From Iningainema tapete BLCC-T55 (GTDB lineage: Bacteria; Cyanobacteriota; Cyanobacteriia; Cyanobacteriales; Nostocaceae): DNA of 64,000 bases. The notes below the pieces were generated by a model. The model saw only the letters and a program-made list of their open reading frames with translations, made no database searches and was not told the origin of the DNA. The position numbers and the translations under genes were made by a program. Positions 17,926-27,597 of this stretch are shown in pieces (position 1 is the first letter of the stretch; each line of letters opens with the position of its first letter). The stretch lies in contig NZ_JACXAE010000099.1 in the NCBI RefSeq assembly GCF_014698965.1, positions 1-64,000 of the forward strand, read 5' to 3'.

Positions 17926-18900
17926 TTATTGCTCAGATTTCTGCGCACAATCAAACAGGTGTAAACCTAAATGTTGGGAAAGTTCTTCACAAACCTTCAC
18001 GCCTCGCACACTATTACCACGTGAGTCTAGCAATGGTGAGAATACACCAATTCCCATTTGGTTGGGAACTATCGCAATAATCCCCCCAGAAACACCGCTT
18101 TTTGCCGGAATACCAACTTTATACGCCCATTCCCCGGCAAAATTATACATGCCGCAGGTATACATAACACTGAGAATATCTTTGATGTAACGCTTATCTA
18201 CAGCTTGCTCTTTAGTGATAGGGTTGATCCCTTTATTAGCTAAGGTAGCTGCCATTACAGCTAAGTCGAGGCAATTCACCATTACAGAACACTGTTGAAA
18301 GTAGAGATCCAAAGCCTCATCAATGTTACGGTCAATCATACCGAAATTTAACATTAAGTGAGCCATAGCGCGGTTGCGGTGTCCGGTGGTGCGTTCGGAT
18401 GTAAATACGGAAATGTCTACGAACACATCATGTCCGATGTATCGATGGAACATTTCTAGCATCCGATTGAGACGTTCGGTGGGACCAGATCCTTTGATGA
18501 GGCTTGTAGTGGCGATCGCACCTGCATTCACCATTGGATTGTAGGGTCGTTTTGATTGCTCGTCAAGGACAATCGCGTTGAAAGCGTCCCCAGTTGGTTC
18601 GACACCTACCCTAGTCAAAACGTAATCCCTTCCATGATCCTCAAGTGCCAGCCCGTGAACAAACACTTTGGAAATCGATTGAATCGTAAATAGCTGGTTA
18701 TAATCTCCAACTTTGTATACTTCGCCATTGACTGTGACAATACAAACGCTGAATAAATCTGGGTTTACCTTTGCTAGTTCGGGAATATAGTTTGCTACCT
18801 TACCATCCTGCAATGACTTGTACAAGTCATGCAAGCTGGTGAGGAAAGATGGAAACGACTCGGTAGGTAAATCATCTTGTGCCATGAGGTTAATATCCAC
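17926..18900 (-). CDS. glsA: Glutaminase (L-glutamine amidohydrolase)
   Basis: 324 aa, close to the usual size of single-domain bacterial glutaminases. These hydrolyse L-glutamine to glutamate and ammonia in the cytoplasm and have a serine-beta-lactamase-like fold. The SxxK nucleophile motif is seen as SISKVF (about residues 78-83). [21 protein letters not shown] and SGVSGGI are also typical. The start is the ATG at 18900 ([10 protein letters not shown]); a second methionine at residue 6 is possible. The gene stands alone, with an 800-base spacer upstream and a hairpin at its 3' end. Confidence 0.95.
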   Translation of the reverse strand: MDINLMAQDDLPTESFPSFLTSLHDLYKSLQDGKVANYIPELAKVNPDLFSVCIVTVNGEVYKVGDYNQLFTIQSISKVFVHGLALEDHGRDYVLTRVGVEPTGDAFNAIVLDEQSKRPYNPMVNAGAIATTSLIKGSGPTERLNRMLEMFHRYIGHDVFVDISVFTSERTTGHRNRAMAHLMLNFGMIDRNIDEALDLYFQQCSVMVNCLDLAVMAATLANKGINPITKEQAVDKRYIKDILSVMYTCGMYNFAGEWAYKVGIPAKSGVSGGIIAIVPNQMGIGVFSPLLDSRGNSVRGVKVCEELSQHLGLHLFDCAQKSEQ

Positions 18901-19716
18901 AGCCGATCAAATTACGCTTTCTTAACTACACTTGTGTGACAAATGCCTCTGTATGCGCAAGCAAATATTTTTAATTTTTTCATCAGAGTTTTTCGTGAAT
19001 TGTCAGTAATATTAACACATACTGCATTGACAATACTACTTTCAGTATTCACACTACTAGTAAATTACTTTACAAGTTTTTCATGAAAATTTATTTTCTT
19101 TTTCTACTTAAGCTTGTATTGTAAATGACTTATAACAGAAGATAAAAAAGAGCAGTATGACTTGAACACCTAGTTTCCAAGTCCGATGATAAATGCTTTT
19201 TATCCTACCCAAAATGAAAATTAATGATTGACAACTAGTATCTTTTGTGTAATTAAGGTAATTAAAATAACTAATAAAATTATTGATAGGTAAAGCTTGG
19301 CATAAAGTATAAATACTGTGTTATAAGTATTATTTTGGTCAAAGATATTTTGTTGGCTTAAAATAGCATTAATTGACTTTGTAGGCAACCGTAAATTCCT
19401 TTTCATCAATTTAATTAACAAATTATTGTGAAGTTCTGCTAATAAAATTTCTAATTAATCGAAAAACTTTTAAATAGCCAAAATTCGCTTTTGAGAAAGG
19501 TTTTGCGCTAAAAAAGGAGATTTAAGTTTGATAAAATTACCCATACTGCGCTAAAACCCTGATCCCCTAACATAGAAGTTCATGTTAGTCTGTTGCAGTC
19601 ATAAACAAAAAGTGAAACCGGAACGAGTTTAAGTTTTGGAAACATTCCATTTCTACGGGTGTAATATCCCACGAAGATCAAAATCTCTGTTCTTAAGTCG
19701 CTTTAATATCGGACGC
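18901..19716. other. Long AT-rich spacer between glsA and the RlpA gene
   Basis: No convincing gene is seen. A 66-codon minus-strand frame (19221-19421) with one hydrophobic stretch lacks a good ribosome-binding site and has very AT-rich codons, so I do not call it. The spacer must contain the divergent promoters for both neighbours. Confidence 0.5.
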
Positions 19717-20730
19717 ATGAATCAAAGATATATTTGGATTGTTGTCTTGTTTACTACTCTTTTGGGGATACCGTCAGTCGGTCGCGCCCAAACTACCAAA
19801 CAAACGGCATCAGCTTCGATGCCTTCTAGCGATGTAGTGAAGGTTGGAGAGTACCAATCCCCTGTAGAGAATTCTGCCTCAAATGCTGCTGCGATCACTG
19901 AAATTCGTACTCATAACCAGGCAGGTCGTCAAACAGCAACGCTCTATATTCGCAAAATTCCTGTTATCAGCTTTGTCGGAAAATCAGTTGCAACCGAAGA
20001 AACTAAAGTTGGTGTAATTAACAATATCGACCGTACTCCAACAAAAGTAGCGGCAATTGGGGCAAGTACAGATAATGCTGCCGCTAATGACCCAGTTCAA
20101 AGAGCTACAGTAGTAGCAGCGAAAATCAATCAGCTCATCCAAGATAAAGTGGATGCCAACAAGATTACGGTGAGTTGGACAGGAGAAAACTCACAGAATC
20201 AAAAGTCGTCACCTCGCTACATCATCAAATTCAACGAGCAAGAACTAGTGAAAATTGATGGTGACACAATATTAGCGGATACAACCAAAGATCCAGCAAT
20301 AGATGCATTGCAAGCAACCAATCGCTTGCGCAGACTTATTGGCAATGCATCACCTTTAAAGGAGATTGCTGACTTACCGCAAAGAATTGCGATGCCAATA
20401 GCATTGCCAAAACAGATTGCGATCGGACCTGTGCTATTGACCATGAACGGTAAAGCTTCTTGGTACGGCTATGATGGTTCGGGAAATCGCACTGCTACTG
20501 GTGAGAGATATAAACCGGAAGGAATGACAGCAGCTCATCGCAGCTTACCTTTCGGCACGCGAGTTCGCGTTACCAATACCCGTAATGGTCGTTCTGTGAT
20601 AGTGCGAATTAATGACCGGGGACCATTTATTCGCGGCAGAATCATTGACCTTTCCGCCGGAGCAGCACGAGTCTTAGGCATGATGGGACGCGGTATTGCA
20701 CCAGTGCGGATTGAAGTTCTGGGAAGGTAA
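19717..20730 (+). CDS. rlpA: RlpA-like septal ring/cell-wall protein with double-psi beta-barrel
   Basis: About 337 aa from the ATG at 19717, chosen because it gives a clean signal peptide ([12 protein letters not shown]... cut after VGRAQ). A TTG start 27 codons upstream is less likely. Residues ~70-240 form a middle region found in cyanobacterial RlpA-like proteins. The C-terminal ~95 residues are the DPBB domain, with [39 protein letters not shown] and IIDLSAGAA. The aspartate of NDRGPF and the histidine of AHRSLP match the catalytic pair of lytic transglycosylase members. Probably periplasmic, trimming peptidoglycan at septa. Confidence 0.9.
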   Translation: MNQRYIWIVVLFTTLLGIPSVGRAQTTKQTASASMPSSDVVKVGEYQSPVENSASNAAAITEIRTHNQAGRQTATLYIRKIPVISFVGKSVATEETKVGVINNIDRTPTKVAAIGASTDNAAANDPVQRATVVAAKINQLIQDKVDANKITVSWTGENSQNQKSSPRYIIKFNEQELVKIDGDTILADTTKDPAIDALQATNRLRRLIGNASPLKEIADLPQRIAMPIALPKQIAIGPVLLTMNGKASWYGYDGSGNRTATGERYKPEGMTAAHRSLPFGTRVRVTNTRNGRSVIVRINDRGPFIRGRIIDLSAGAARVLGMMGRGIAPVRIEVLGR

Positions 20731-20820
20731 AATTCGTATTTCCCTAGTTAATAGTCTCTTCTCTCCCTAATCAGAGATAAACTAACGGGGAGAGCAAGAG
20801 AAAAACTAGGGGTATTTTTT

Positions 20821-22425
20821 GTGCGCCTGTTGTCAACAGTTGCGGCTTTACGCTGCTATTTAACTAAACGCCGCACCTTAAACCAGTCTTTGGATCAAGA
20901 TCTGCCGCAGCAATATGAGGTGACTGGCAGATCTAAGACTGCTGTCGGGCTTGTTCCCACAATGGGAGCTTTACATCAAGGTCATTTAAGCTTAATTCAA
21001 CGAGCGCGACAAGAAAACGCTACGGTGATTGTGAGTATTTTTATTAATCCTTTACAATTTGGACCAAACGAGGATTATCAACGCTATCCCCGCACTTTGG
21101 CGCAAGATCGGCTTTTCTGTGAACAAGTTGGAGTAGATGTAATTTTTGCGCCGACTCCGGAAGAAATGGGAGTCGTCTTGAATAATATACAAGAGTTAAA
21201 AGTTACACAAGTTGTGCCGCCGGATGCTATGATATCAGGCTTATGTGGTCGTTCTCGACCAGGTCACTTTCAGGGTGTGGCTACAATTGTAACCAAGCTT
21301 TTTAACTTGGTGCAACCTGAGCGAGCCTACTTTGGTCAGAAGGACGGACAGCAACTAGCAGTTATTAGAAAGCTAGTTGCTGATTTGAATCTGCCCATAG
21401 AGATTGTTGCTTGCCCAACGGTGAGAGAACCATCTGGTCTTGCCATCAGTTCTCGTAACCAGTATTTGACTGCAACACAAAAAGAGCAGGCGGCGGTGTT
21501 GTATCGTGGTTTGCAAAAAGCTCAAGCAGCTTTCAAAGCAGGCGAACGTAATAGTAGCAAGCTTATATCAGTGGTACAGCAAGAAGTGGCAATGGTCAGT
21601 ACTATATCTGTGGAATATACTGAATTAGTTGAACCGAATACGTTAATGCAACTACAAACAATTGAGGAGGAAGGAATGCTGGCGATCGCAGCTCGTCTTG
21701 GTTCTACACGTTTAATTGACAATACCATTTTGCGCGAGCGCTCACCTATCATCGCCATTGACGGACCTGCCGGCGCTGGAAAATCCACTGTCGCTCGTCT
21801 TGTTGCCAACGAGCTAGGCTTAGTATACTTGGATACAGGAGCAATGTACCGAGCAATTACTTGGTTGGTGTTGCAAAGTGGAATTGCTATAGACGATGAG
21901 TGCGCGATCGCCGAATTGGCATCTTCGTGTGCGATTGAACTTACTCCCAGTCAAGGTTTAGATTTCTTAGTGCGAGTTTGGATTAACAGTTATGATGTGA
22001 CCAAAGAAATTCGTACTATGGAGGTAACTTCTATTGTATCAGCAATAGCTGCCCAAAGCTCTGTGCGCCAAGCACTAGTTAAACAACAGCAAAGCTGGGG
22101 TAAAAAAGGTGGTTTAGTGGCGGAAGGAAGAGACATTGGCACCCATGTTTTCCCGGATGCGGAAGTAAAAATATTCTTAACAGCCTCCGTAAGTGAACGC
22201 GCACGTCGCCGCCAGCAAGACTTTAAAAAACAAGGTCAACCTGAAGTATCCTTAGAGCAGTTGGAACGGGATATTGCCGAACGTGACTGGAAAGACAGTA
22301 CCCGCAAAGTTTCTCCTTTGCAAAAAGCCCCAGACGCGATGGAAATTAATACAGATGGTTTATCTGTGTCTGAAGTTACAGCACAAATTATTGATCGTTA
22401 CCAACAACGGTTATCTCAATTGTAA
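20821..22425 (+). CDS. panC/cmk: Bifunctional pantoate-beta-alanine ligase / cytidylate kinase
   Basis: 534 aa from a GTG start. Residues ~1-300 are pantothenate synthetase, joining pantoate and beta-alanine with ATP in CoA synthesis. The motifs VPTMGALHQGHLSLI (HxGH nucleotide site), INPLQFGPNEDYQRYPR, FGQKDGQQ and ISSRNQYL are visible. From ~305 the kinase part begins at IAIDGPAGAGKST (P-loop), followed by YLDTGAMYRA, EGRDIGTHVFP and the arginine-rich lid SERARRRQQD. It phosphorylates CMP and dCMP. The fusion is characteristic of cyanobacteria. It lies 90 bases after the RlpA gene and may be cotranscribed with it. Confidence 0.97.
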   Translation: MRLLSTVAALRCYLTKRRTLNQSLDQDLPQQYEVTGRSKTAVGLVPTMGALHQGHLSLIQRARQENATVIVSIFINPLQFGPNEDYQRYPRTLAQDRLFCEQVGVDVIFAPTPEEMGVVLNNIQELKVTQVVPPDAMISGLCGRSRPGHFQGVATIVTKLFNLVQPERAYFGQKDGQQLAVIRKLVADLNLPIEIVACPTVREPSGLAISSRNQYLTATQKEQAAVLYRGLQKAQAAFKAGERNSSKLISVVQQEVAMVSTISVEYTELVEPNTLMQLQTIEEEGMLAIAARLGSTRLIDNTILRERSPIIAIDGPAGAGKSTVARLVANELGLVYLDTGAMYRAITWLVLQSGIAIDDECAIAELASSCAIELTPSQGLDFLVRVWINSYDVTKEIRTMEVTSIVSAIAAQSSVRQALVKQQQSWGKKGGLVAEGRDIGTHVFPDAEVKIFLTASVSERARRRQQDFKKQGQPEVSLEQLERDIAERDWKDSTRKVSPLQKAPDAMEINTDGLSVSEVTAQIIDRYQQRLSQL

Positions 22426-22596
22426 TTATCGGTACAAGTAAGGGTGTAAGGGTGTTGGGCGCTTTAAAGTTAAACGAAAGATGTATTGGTTTTTCTTTTT
22501 ACTTTTACCTTGGTTCTTTTAACTTGTATTCACCCTGCCCTTACCATGCATTCCAAGATAAACTTGATAAGCAAAACACTCTTAAGTGCCACCACG

Positions 22597-23460
22597 ATGA
22601 AACCATCTGCAAAATTCGACTTTGAGGACGAGAAATTTAATGCGCCGCCTTCTCAAGTCATACCTTGGTGTCAGATGATTAATCCTCGGTATGGCGAAGA
22701 TGGTATCCAGCCCTACGGCTTAGCAGTTAAGCTGGATAATGCCCATACTGTTGGTTTTCAACCAGATGACAATTGGCATCAAGTAGAGCATGAATTCAGT
22801 TCTGGAAACGAAACAGTTTTTATCACCACCACTCCACGCTTAGTCGTAGTGCGTCGGGGACCTTTGTCAGTCAAAGACCGGGAAACTGGAGCTAAACTGG
22901 GTACACTCAAAGATAATTATGATGCTTTTTTAGCAGACAAACTTAAATTTAGAACCTTCACTCGTTATCTAATTTTTTTAGTCGGAGAAAATAAAGAATT
23001 TTTACATGAATCACCACTGCAATTAACTCTTAACGGTGTAGCAGGGGTAAGTTTCAGTAAAGCTTACTGCGAATATCAACAAGGTAGAATCACGGGTGGG
23101 TTCCTTGGTGAACTAGAAAAGGCTTATGCAGGATTTCGCAAACTACCACCAACACCAAAAGGTCCCCTGTTCCATGCCCACGGTATTTTTTGCCCGATTA
23201 TTGATTGTGAAGAAAGAGGAATTGATCAAAATACTGTTTTAGTAGCTTCAACTGTGGACTATAAACATCCCACAGTATCAACTTTAACACAGTACCTGAT
23301 TGCTTCCGACGCCGATGAATCAGCAATTCTCTCTAAAACTTTTGAAGAATACAAGGAATTTGGTAAGGAACCTGTAAAACCAGAATCCAAAATGGAAATG
23401 GCTGCAGTTTCTACTTCTTACGTCTACCCTGACGAAGATTTTGCCTACCCTCCTTATTGA
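22597..23460 (+). CDS. DUF5895-like conserved cyanobacterial protein
   Basis: About 287 aa from the ATG at 22597 (MKPSAKFDFEDEKFN). The open frame extends 37 codons upstream, but that part looks unlike the family. I recognise the family from FDFEDEKFNAPPSQVIPWCQMINPRYG, LVVVRRGPLSVKDRETG, YDAFLADKLKFRTFTRYLIFLVGE and LFHAHGIFCPIID (cited in part). No signal peptide, membrane segment or known catalytic motif is seen. Family function is unknown to me; such proteins are often small-molecule- or DNA-linked by context, but nothing here shows that. Assignment is by recall. Confidence 0.75.
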   Translation: MKPSAKFDFEDEKFNAPPSQVIPWCQMINPRYGEDGIQPYGLAVKLDNAHTVGFQPDDNWHQVEHEFSSGNETVFITTTPRLVVVRRGPLSVKDRETGAKLGTLKDNYDAFLADKLKFRTFTRYLIFLVGENKEFLHESPLQLTLNGVAGVSFSKAYCEYQQGRITGGFLGELEKAYAGFRKLPPTPKGPLFHAHGIFCPIIDCEERGIDQNTVLVASTVDYKHPTVSTLTQYLIASDADESAILSKTFEEYKEFGKEPVKPESKMEMAAVSTSYVYPDEDFAYPPY

Positions 23461-23489
23461 TGTCCCCACCTTAGAAGGGTAAGGCTACA

Positions 23490-23595
23490 CAAACAAGAGC
23501 CACACCTGCGTGGGCTTCTCGTCCCCCTCGCTCCCACGCGGAGCATTCCTCGTTCCCACGCGGAGTGTGGGAATGCCTGTCTTGTGGCTCTGCCT
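23490..23595. repeat. GTTCCCACGCGGAG repeat cluster
   Basis: Two copies of CTCGTTCCCACGCGGAG-type sequence, one followed by TGTGGGAATGC, sit between inverted arms AGAGCCACA (23496) and TGTGGCTCT (23584). GC-rich compared with its surroundings; a dispersed cyanobacterial intergenic repeat. Confidence 0.65.
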
Positions 23596-23678
23596 CCAGT
23601 AACCAGAAAAACCAGAAAAAGAGCCTTTCAAAAGATTATTTCTTAGTTCTACTAGGAAACCAGAGTATCGTAATAAGG

Positions 23679-23945
23679 ATGATAATTTCTGAACAAGTGG
23701 TGGAAGCGCTTCGAGCAGACATTCAGCGTGTCTTAGAGGTGTTTAAGGTTGAAGGCGTTGCCAAAAGTGACAGTCCCTACTCTGATTTAAATATCTCAGA
23801 TATAGCGGTGATTATGTTTATTGGTCAGCGCCAAACCTGCATTGTGCGTGAAGTAGCCGAGCATCTGCGGCTTCCCCTCACCACTGTTTCAAGCATTGTT
23901 GAGCGACTAGTGCGGCGAGAGTTAGTGCAGCGCGATCGCACTGAA
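23679..23945 (+). pseudogene. 5' fragment of a MarR-family regulator
   Basis: From the ATG at 23679 (MIISEQVVEALR) the frame gives a helical N-terminus and a winged-helix segment, IVREVAEHLRLPLTTVSSIVERLVRRELVQR, typical of MarR repressors (about 88 residues). After RDRTE the similarity ends and sequence from an SDR gene begins. The C-terminal wing and dimer helices are missing. Probably non-functional; it may once have controlled the neighbouring SDR gene (inference). Confidence 0.75.
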
Positions 23946-23949
23946 ACGT

Positions 23950-24435
23950 TCCTTAAAAGGAAATCCAGGTCGGATCGTCAATATTAGCTCAGTTGGTGGT
24001 AAGCTGGCAGGACCATTTATTGGTGCTTACATAACTTCCAAGCATGGTTTGGAAGGTTTTTCTGATAGTTTGCGCCGTGAATTGATGCTCTACGGGATTG
24101 ATGTCATTGTTGTTGCACCAGGATCAGTAGCTACGTCTATTTGGGATAAGGCAGAAGCTTTTGACTTGTCCGCTTACAAAAATACTGATTATGCAACAGC
24201 CATGAAGAATTACCGCGATTACATAATTCAGCAAGGGCGCAAAGGATATACGCCAGAGCGGATTGGCGAGAAAATTTGGAAAGCTCTAACAGTTCATAAT
24301 CCATCTGCACGCTATGCAGTTGTGCCGCAACGCTTATTCAACTGGATAATTCCGATGATGCTTCCTAAGCGCCTAGTGGATAAGATGATTGCACGTCAAC
24401 TCGGTTTCAAGCGCAGTTGGTTCGAGGGTAGGTAA
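23950..24435 (+). pseudogene. 3' fragment of a short-chain dehydrogenase/reductase
   Basis: The frame reads GNPGRIVNISSVGGKLAGPF, then YITSKHGLEGFSDSLRREL and PGSVATSIWDKAEAFD. This has the SDR catalytic serine, tyrosine and lysine (S...YxxxK) and the PG motif. The N-terminal Rossmann half with the NAD(P)-binding glycine motif, about 130 residues, is absent. It is replaced by the MarR fragment in a different frame. An internal ATG at 24049 could give 128 residues but no cofactor site. A deletion joined the two genes. Confidence 0.8.
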
Positions 24436-24456
24436 GCGATCGCGATCGAAGGCGGA

Positions 24457-25473
24457 TTAATTCAAGATTGCTTCAATTCCATTTTGTACTCGTGTCAATT
24501 CTTCACGCTGCTGCTCAATCCAAGCTTTTTCAGCTGAGCGTTGTTCAGGTGTCTCTTGCCGATACCGCACCTGCCGCTCTAAAAACTCATTATAGAATGC
24601 TAAAGCTTGCTCAATCGCTTGAGTTGCTAATCTAACCAACTCATCAAAAACGGTAACTACAATTGTTTCCAATTTTGTAGCAACTTCCTCGTAGCACTTT
24701 GTAAACTGTTCCCTACTAATTCCTAAAACACCTTGCTTTGCTAAATTTTCTGCGGCATTTCTTATAGAATCAATTAAACCTTTAACATTAACAGAAAGAG
24801 TATATAATCGCTCATTAAATACTCTTTCAACTAAATTAATTATTGGTTCAGCGATTGAATTGAGCTTAGATGTTATTTCAGCTTTTTGTTTCCCATCTAA
24901 TTGACTAATACATTTCTGAATAAATGGTATTTGCACTTCAAGTTCTTGAATGATTAACTCTGTGCTTTGTCTAACAGTTTTTTTCAAATATTCTATCTGT
25001 AATTCCGTTGCTGAATTTAGCTCTTTAATTAAATTATCCTTCTCAAAAATACTTAACCCACTTTTCAAAGTTTTATTATCATAAAAACATTGATTTGTAA
25101 TTCTTTGTACTCTTACATACCAAGAATTTTTAACTTGTTGCACAGCTTCTAGTTTACATTGACTCCCTAAGCGACTAATTCTGATGGCACGCCCACTCAA
25201 ATCACCAATTTGTTCCCATACATCATGAGTTGGTAGTTCGGAAATTTTCTGCTTGCTATGCCAAACATCTTGAGCATGATGCAAATCATAAAAACATTGC
25301 TGAACTAAACCCTTTAATTTTGTAGCTGATTGCTTAAGCTCCTGAAAGCAGGGTTCAACTGACTGCTTCAAACTTGTGGCAGATAGTTTAATTTCTGGCG
25401 AATTATATTCATCTGTTAGCAATGGTTCAACAGATTGAGTAATAGATTGAAATGTCGTTAAATATTCATTCAT
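24457..25473 (-). CDS. Unrecognised all-helical protein, possible partner of the divergent 420-aa gene
   Basis: 338 aa, from the ATG at 25473. I do not recognise the family. No signal peptide or clear membrane segment is seen. The composition is rich in Q, E, K, L and I. Long stretches (about residues 25-70, 120-200 and 250-335) look like amphipathic helices or coiled coils, and the last ~40 residues are strongly charged (RQVRYRQETPEQRSAEKAWI). Repeated SVEP/SATxLK phrases in the first 55 residues suggest a small internal repeat. It is transcribed away from the 420-aa gene with 86 bases between them, so a common regulatory region is likely. A functional link is inference. Confidence 0.75.
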   Translation of the reverse strand: MNEYLTTFQSITQSVEPLLTDEYNSPEIKLSATSLKQSVEPCFQELKQSATKLKGLVQQCFYDLHHAQDVWHSKQKISELPTHDVWEQIGDLSGRAIRISRLGSQCKLEAVQQVKNSWYVRVQRITNQCFYDNKTLKSGLSIFEKDNLIKELNSATELQIEYLKKTVRQSTELIIQELEVQIPFIQKCISQLDGKQKAEITSKLNSIAEPIINLVERVFNERLYTLSVNVKGLIDSIRNAAENLAKQGVLGISREQFTKCYEEVATKLETIVVTVFDELVRLATQAIEQALAFYNEFLERQVRYRQETPEQRSAEKAWIEQQREELTRVQNGIEAILN

Positions 25474-25559
25474 CCGTAAAATCTCCGATGCTGTTTGTTA
25501 TGAGCAAAAAATAAAATTATAACTAATGTATTCTTACCCATGCTTATTATATAAAAGTT
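25474..25559. promoter_or_regulatory. Short divergent intergenic region
   Basis: These 86 AT-rich bases separate two divergent start codons, so both promoters must overlap here. This arrangement often goes with coordinated control. No operator palindrome is obvious. Confidence 0.5.
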
Positions 25560-26822
25560 ATGCTTTTTGTATTTCGCCCAGAACACTTAGTTGGTATTGC
25601 CAATGGTACTCTAAAGCAGGTCGTATCATCATCAGGGGTACCACTGAGTATGGTTAGAGATGTAGCGACTGGTAAAATTGTTGGTCATGCTGTTGGTATA
25701 GTAAGTCAGCCATTTGTAGTTATTCCAGAGCTAATAATGGACGGCTTACAAATGATTCAAATCGATAGAGGGTTTCAAAAAACCTACAGAATGCTTGACG
25801 CTCTCCAAAATAGTGTTGGAGTTCTGCAAGCAACTACAGCTTTGATTGGTGTGGGAACTGTAGCAAGTGTAGTTTTATCAGCAGTGAACCTCCACCAAAT
25901 CTTGAAACTGAGGGAAGATGTAAAGCAACTAAGAGTGGAAGTCAAAGATGGATTCATTGATTTGAAGCAAGCCTTAAAAGATCAAGGAGCAGAAATTATC
26001 AAAAGAATCGATCAAGTTGCTCAAGATATCAAATTTGAGGCACATCGTTTAGTCTTAATTCAAGCTTACGGAAAGTTTCAGCAAGCGCTGAAGCTAATTA
26101 AAACTGCTTTATCTAGTGAAGACATAAGTATCAGAAACGCTACTTTGGGACATGCACAAATCATGTTATCTCATGCTTTAGCAGACTATAACAGTCCTCA
26201 TCTATTATCAGAAACTTGTGCCGCAGGACATCTTCGCCGAATGGAATGTGCTTGGGCAATCGAGCAGACTTTTGCGTTAACATATCAATTGCAGAATCAA
26301 TCTGCTGCTGTATGCGATCTCCTTGCCAATCTCCAAGATAAAATTAGTCAAGATTGCCTTACTGTGATTGAACAGTGTGAGTCTGAGGAAGAGCTAGATT
26401 TTCTCTTTCCGGAAATCAATCGGATTTGCAATCATGATTTACCTGTTCTAAGCTCCTGGCAAAACCACGCTGATTGGATGCGAACTTTATCTCCAGATGA
26501 ACGACAGTTTTTGGCTATTTCAGATATTCAATATGCTGATATTTTAGATACTAATCAAGACTCAGCCATTGTCAAAGAAGCAGAAGAATTATTACTTTAT
26601 AAAAACTTAAAGCAAAAATCTCATTATTTATCACTACGCGACCAGCTTCTATTTATAATTAAGCCTAGTTTACGTACAAATCACGAATCTTACATAACTC
26701 AGCAAGCAACAGCCTCTGGTTATAAAGGTTTAGCTCCTTCCAATTGGCAAGAAATACCCGATTTAACTGTTGCTAACCTCTACTGGTATTTCAAGGTAAA
26801 AAATAAAGAAAATTGCTTGTAA
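25560..26822 (+). CDS. Unrecognised helical protein with a central hydrophobic segment and coiled coil
   Basis: 420 aa. Residues ~8-60 are mildly hydrophobic and glycine-rich (VRDVATGKIVGHAVGIV). Residues ~88-115 form a clear hydrophobic stretch (LQATTALIGVGTVASVVLSAV) that could enter a membrane. It is followed by a predicted coiled coil (LKLREDVKQLRVEVKDGFID, about 118-165). The rest is helical, with several cysteines and an acidic patch (ESEEELDFLF). No enzyme motif or signal peptide is seen. A membrane hairpin beside a coiled coil recalls alpha-helical pore-forming proteins, and the 420/338 pair sizes loosely recall XaxA/XaxB, but I can see no sequence match. Function open. Confidence 0.78.
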   Translation: MLFVFRPEHLVGIANGTLKQVVSSSGVPLSMVRDVATGKIVGHAVGIVSQPFVVIPELIMDGLQMIQIDRGFQKTYRMLDALQNSVGVLQATTALIGVGTVASVVLSAVNLHQILKLREDVKQLRVEVKDGFIDLKQALKDQGAEIIKRIDQVAQDIKFEAHRLVLIQAYGKFQQALKLIKTALSSEDISIRNATLGHAQIMLSHALADYNSPHLLSETCAAGHLRRMECAWAIEQTFALTYQLQNQSAAVCDLLANLQDKISQDCLTVIEQCESEEELDFLFPEINRICNHDLPVLSSWQNHADWMRTLSPDERQFLAISDIQYADILDTNQDSAIVKEAEELLLYKNLKQKSHYLSLRDQLLFIIKPSLRTNHESYITQQATASGYKGLAPSNWQEIPDLTVANLYWYFKVKNKENCL

Positions 26823-26864
26823 AATAATTCATCTGTAACTTGTACTAGTGAAAAATTTCTGAAG

Positions 26865-27350
26865 GACTCTACCAACGTGGCTATACTAGAAACCAGATTC
26901 TGGAGTTGTTCCGGTTAATTGAGTGGATGATGGTGCTACCGACGGCTTTAGAAGGTAGCTTTAGAGAGGAACTGAGGCGTTACTAGGAGGAAAGAAGGAT
27001 GCCATACATTACAGGTTTTGAGCGAGATGGAATGGTTAAAGCTACTCGCGATAATGTGATTGAAATTCTACAGACGCGCTTTGAAGTAGTACCAAAAGAA
27101 TTAAGCGCGAGCCTCGCTCAAATAGCGGATAAGTAGGTAGGCATCAAAAATTAAAGGTTTGTAGTCAGCGCTTCAGCGTACAAGAGCGCTGACTACGAGC
27201 GAAAGAGATAAATTTTACATTTCTTTACATAGTTTTGTTTATTCACGCCAACTTACTTATTGCTTTACTCAAACAGCTTCACAAACAATCGATTACCATC
27301 GGTTCTGTGCAAGAGTTTGAGCAGTTGATACCAGAAGAGCACAGATAAAA
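26865..27350 (+). pseudogene. Decayed Rpn-family (PD-(D/E)XK nuclease/transposase-like) gene remnant
   Basis: The sequence LYQRGYTRNQILELFRLIEW, then MMVLPTALEGSFREELRRY and a stop, followed by MPYITGFERDG (26999-27136, 45 codons), matches the C-terminal part of Rpn-type proteins. These usually read LFRFIDWLMVLP...EEKQMPYITSVER. Further on, LLIALLKQLHKQSITIGSVQ (about 27255-27345) resembles the extreme C-terminus of such proteins. Frameshifts, stops and the inserted palindrome at 27161 separate the pieces, and no nuclease core is present. Non-functional. Confidence 0.6.
27161..27196. repeat. GTAGTCAGCGC palindromic repeat
   Basis: GTAGTCAGCGC and GCGCTGACTAC form the stem of a hairpin related to the elements at 10106 and 38641. 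It lies within the Rpn remnant. Confidence 0.8.
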
Positions 27351-27426
27351 TTTAACATTTTAGAAGTTTGGAGAGCAATCTCCGTCTGTTGATGAGGAAT
27401 AGAGGATGCCGTTGGGCAACCTATCT

Positions 27427-27456
27427 TGTAGAGACGTTACATGTAACGTCTCTACA
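27427..27456. repeat. 30-bp palindromic repeat (TGTAGAGACGTT family)
   Basis: An intact copy with centre ACATGT, in the spacer before the sugar transferase gene. Confidence 0.88.
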
Positions 27457-27597
27457 TTACAGCGCTCACGGAAAATTTAAATTAGCCTTACTTATTGAAA
27501 GATTGTATAAAATTTAAAGATACAGCTTTTCTGTATTCTCAAGCTTGTCTATATTATTACTTACATCACCTAAGTAATTTTTAGCGTAAATTTAGCT

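Noticed and set aside
19221-19421. 66-codon minus-strand frame with a hydrophobic stretch
   Set aside because: Very AT-rich, no good ribosome-binding site, no recognised relatives.
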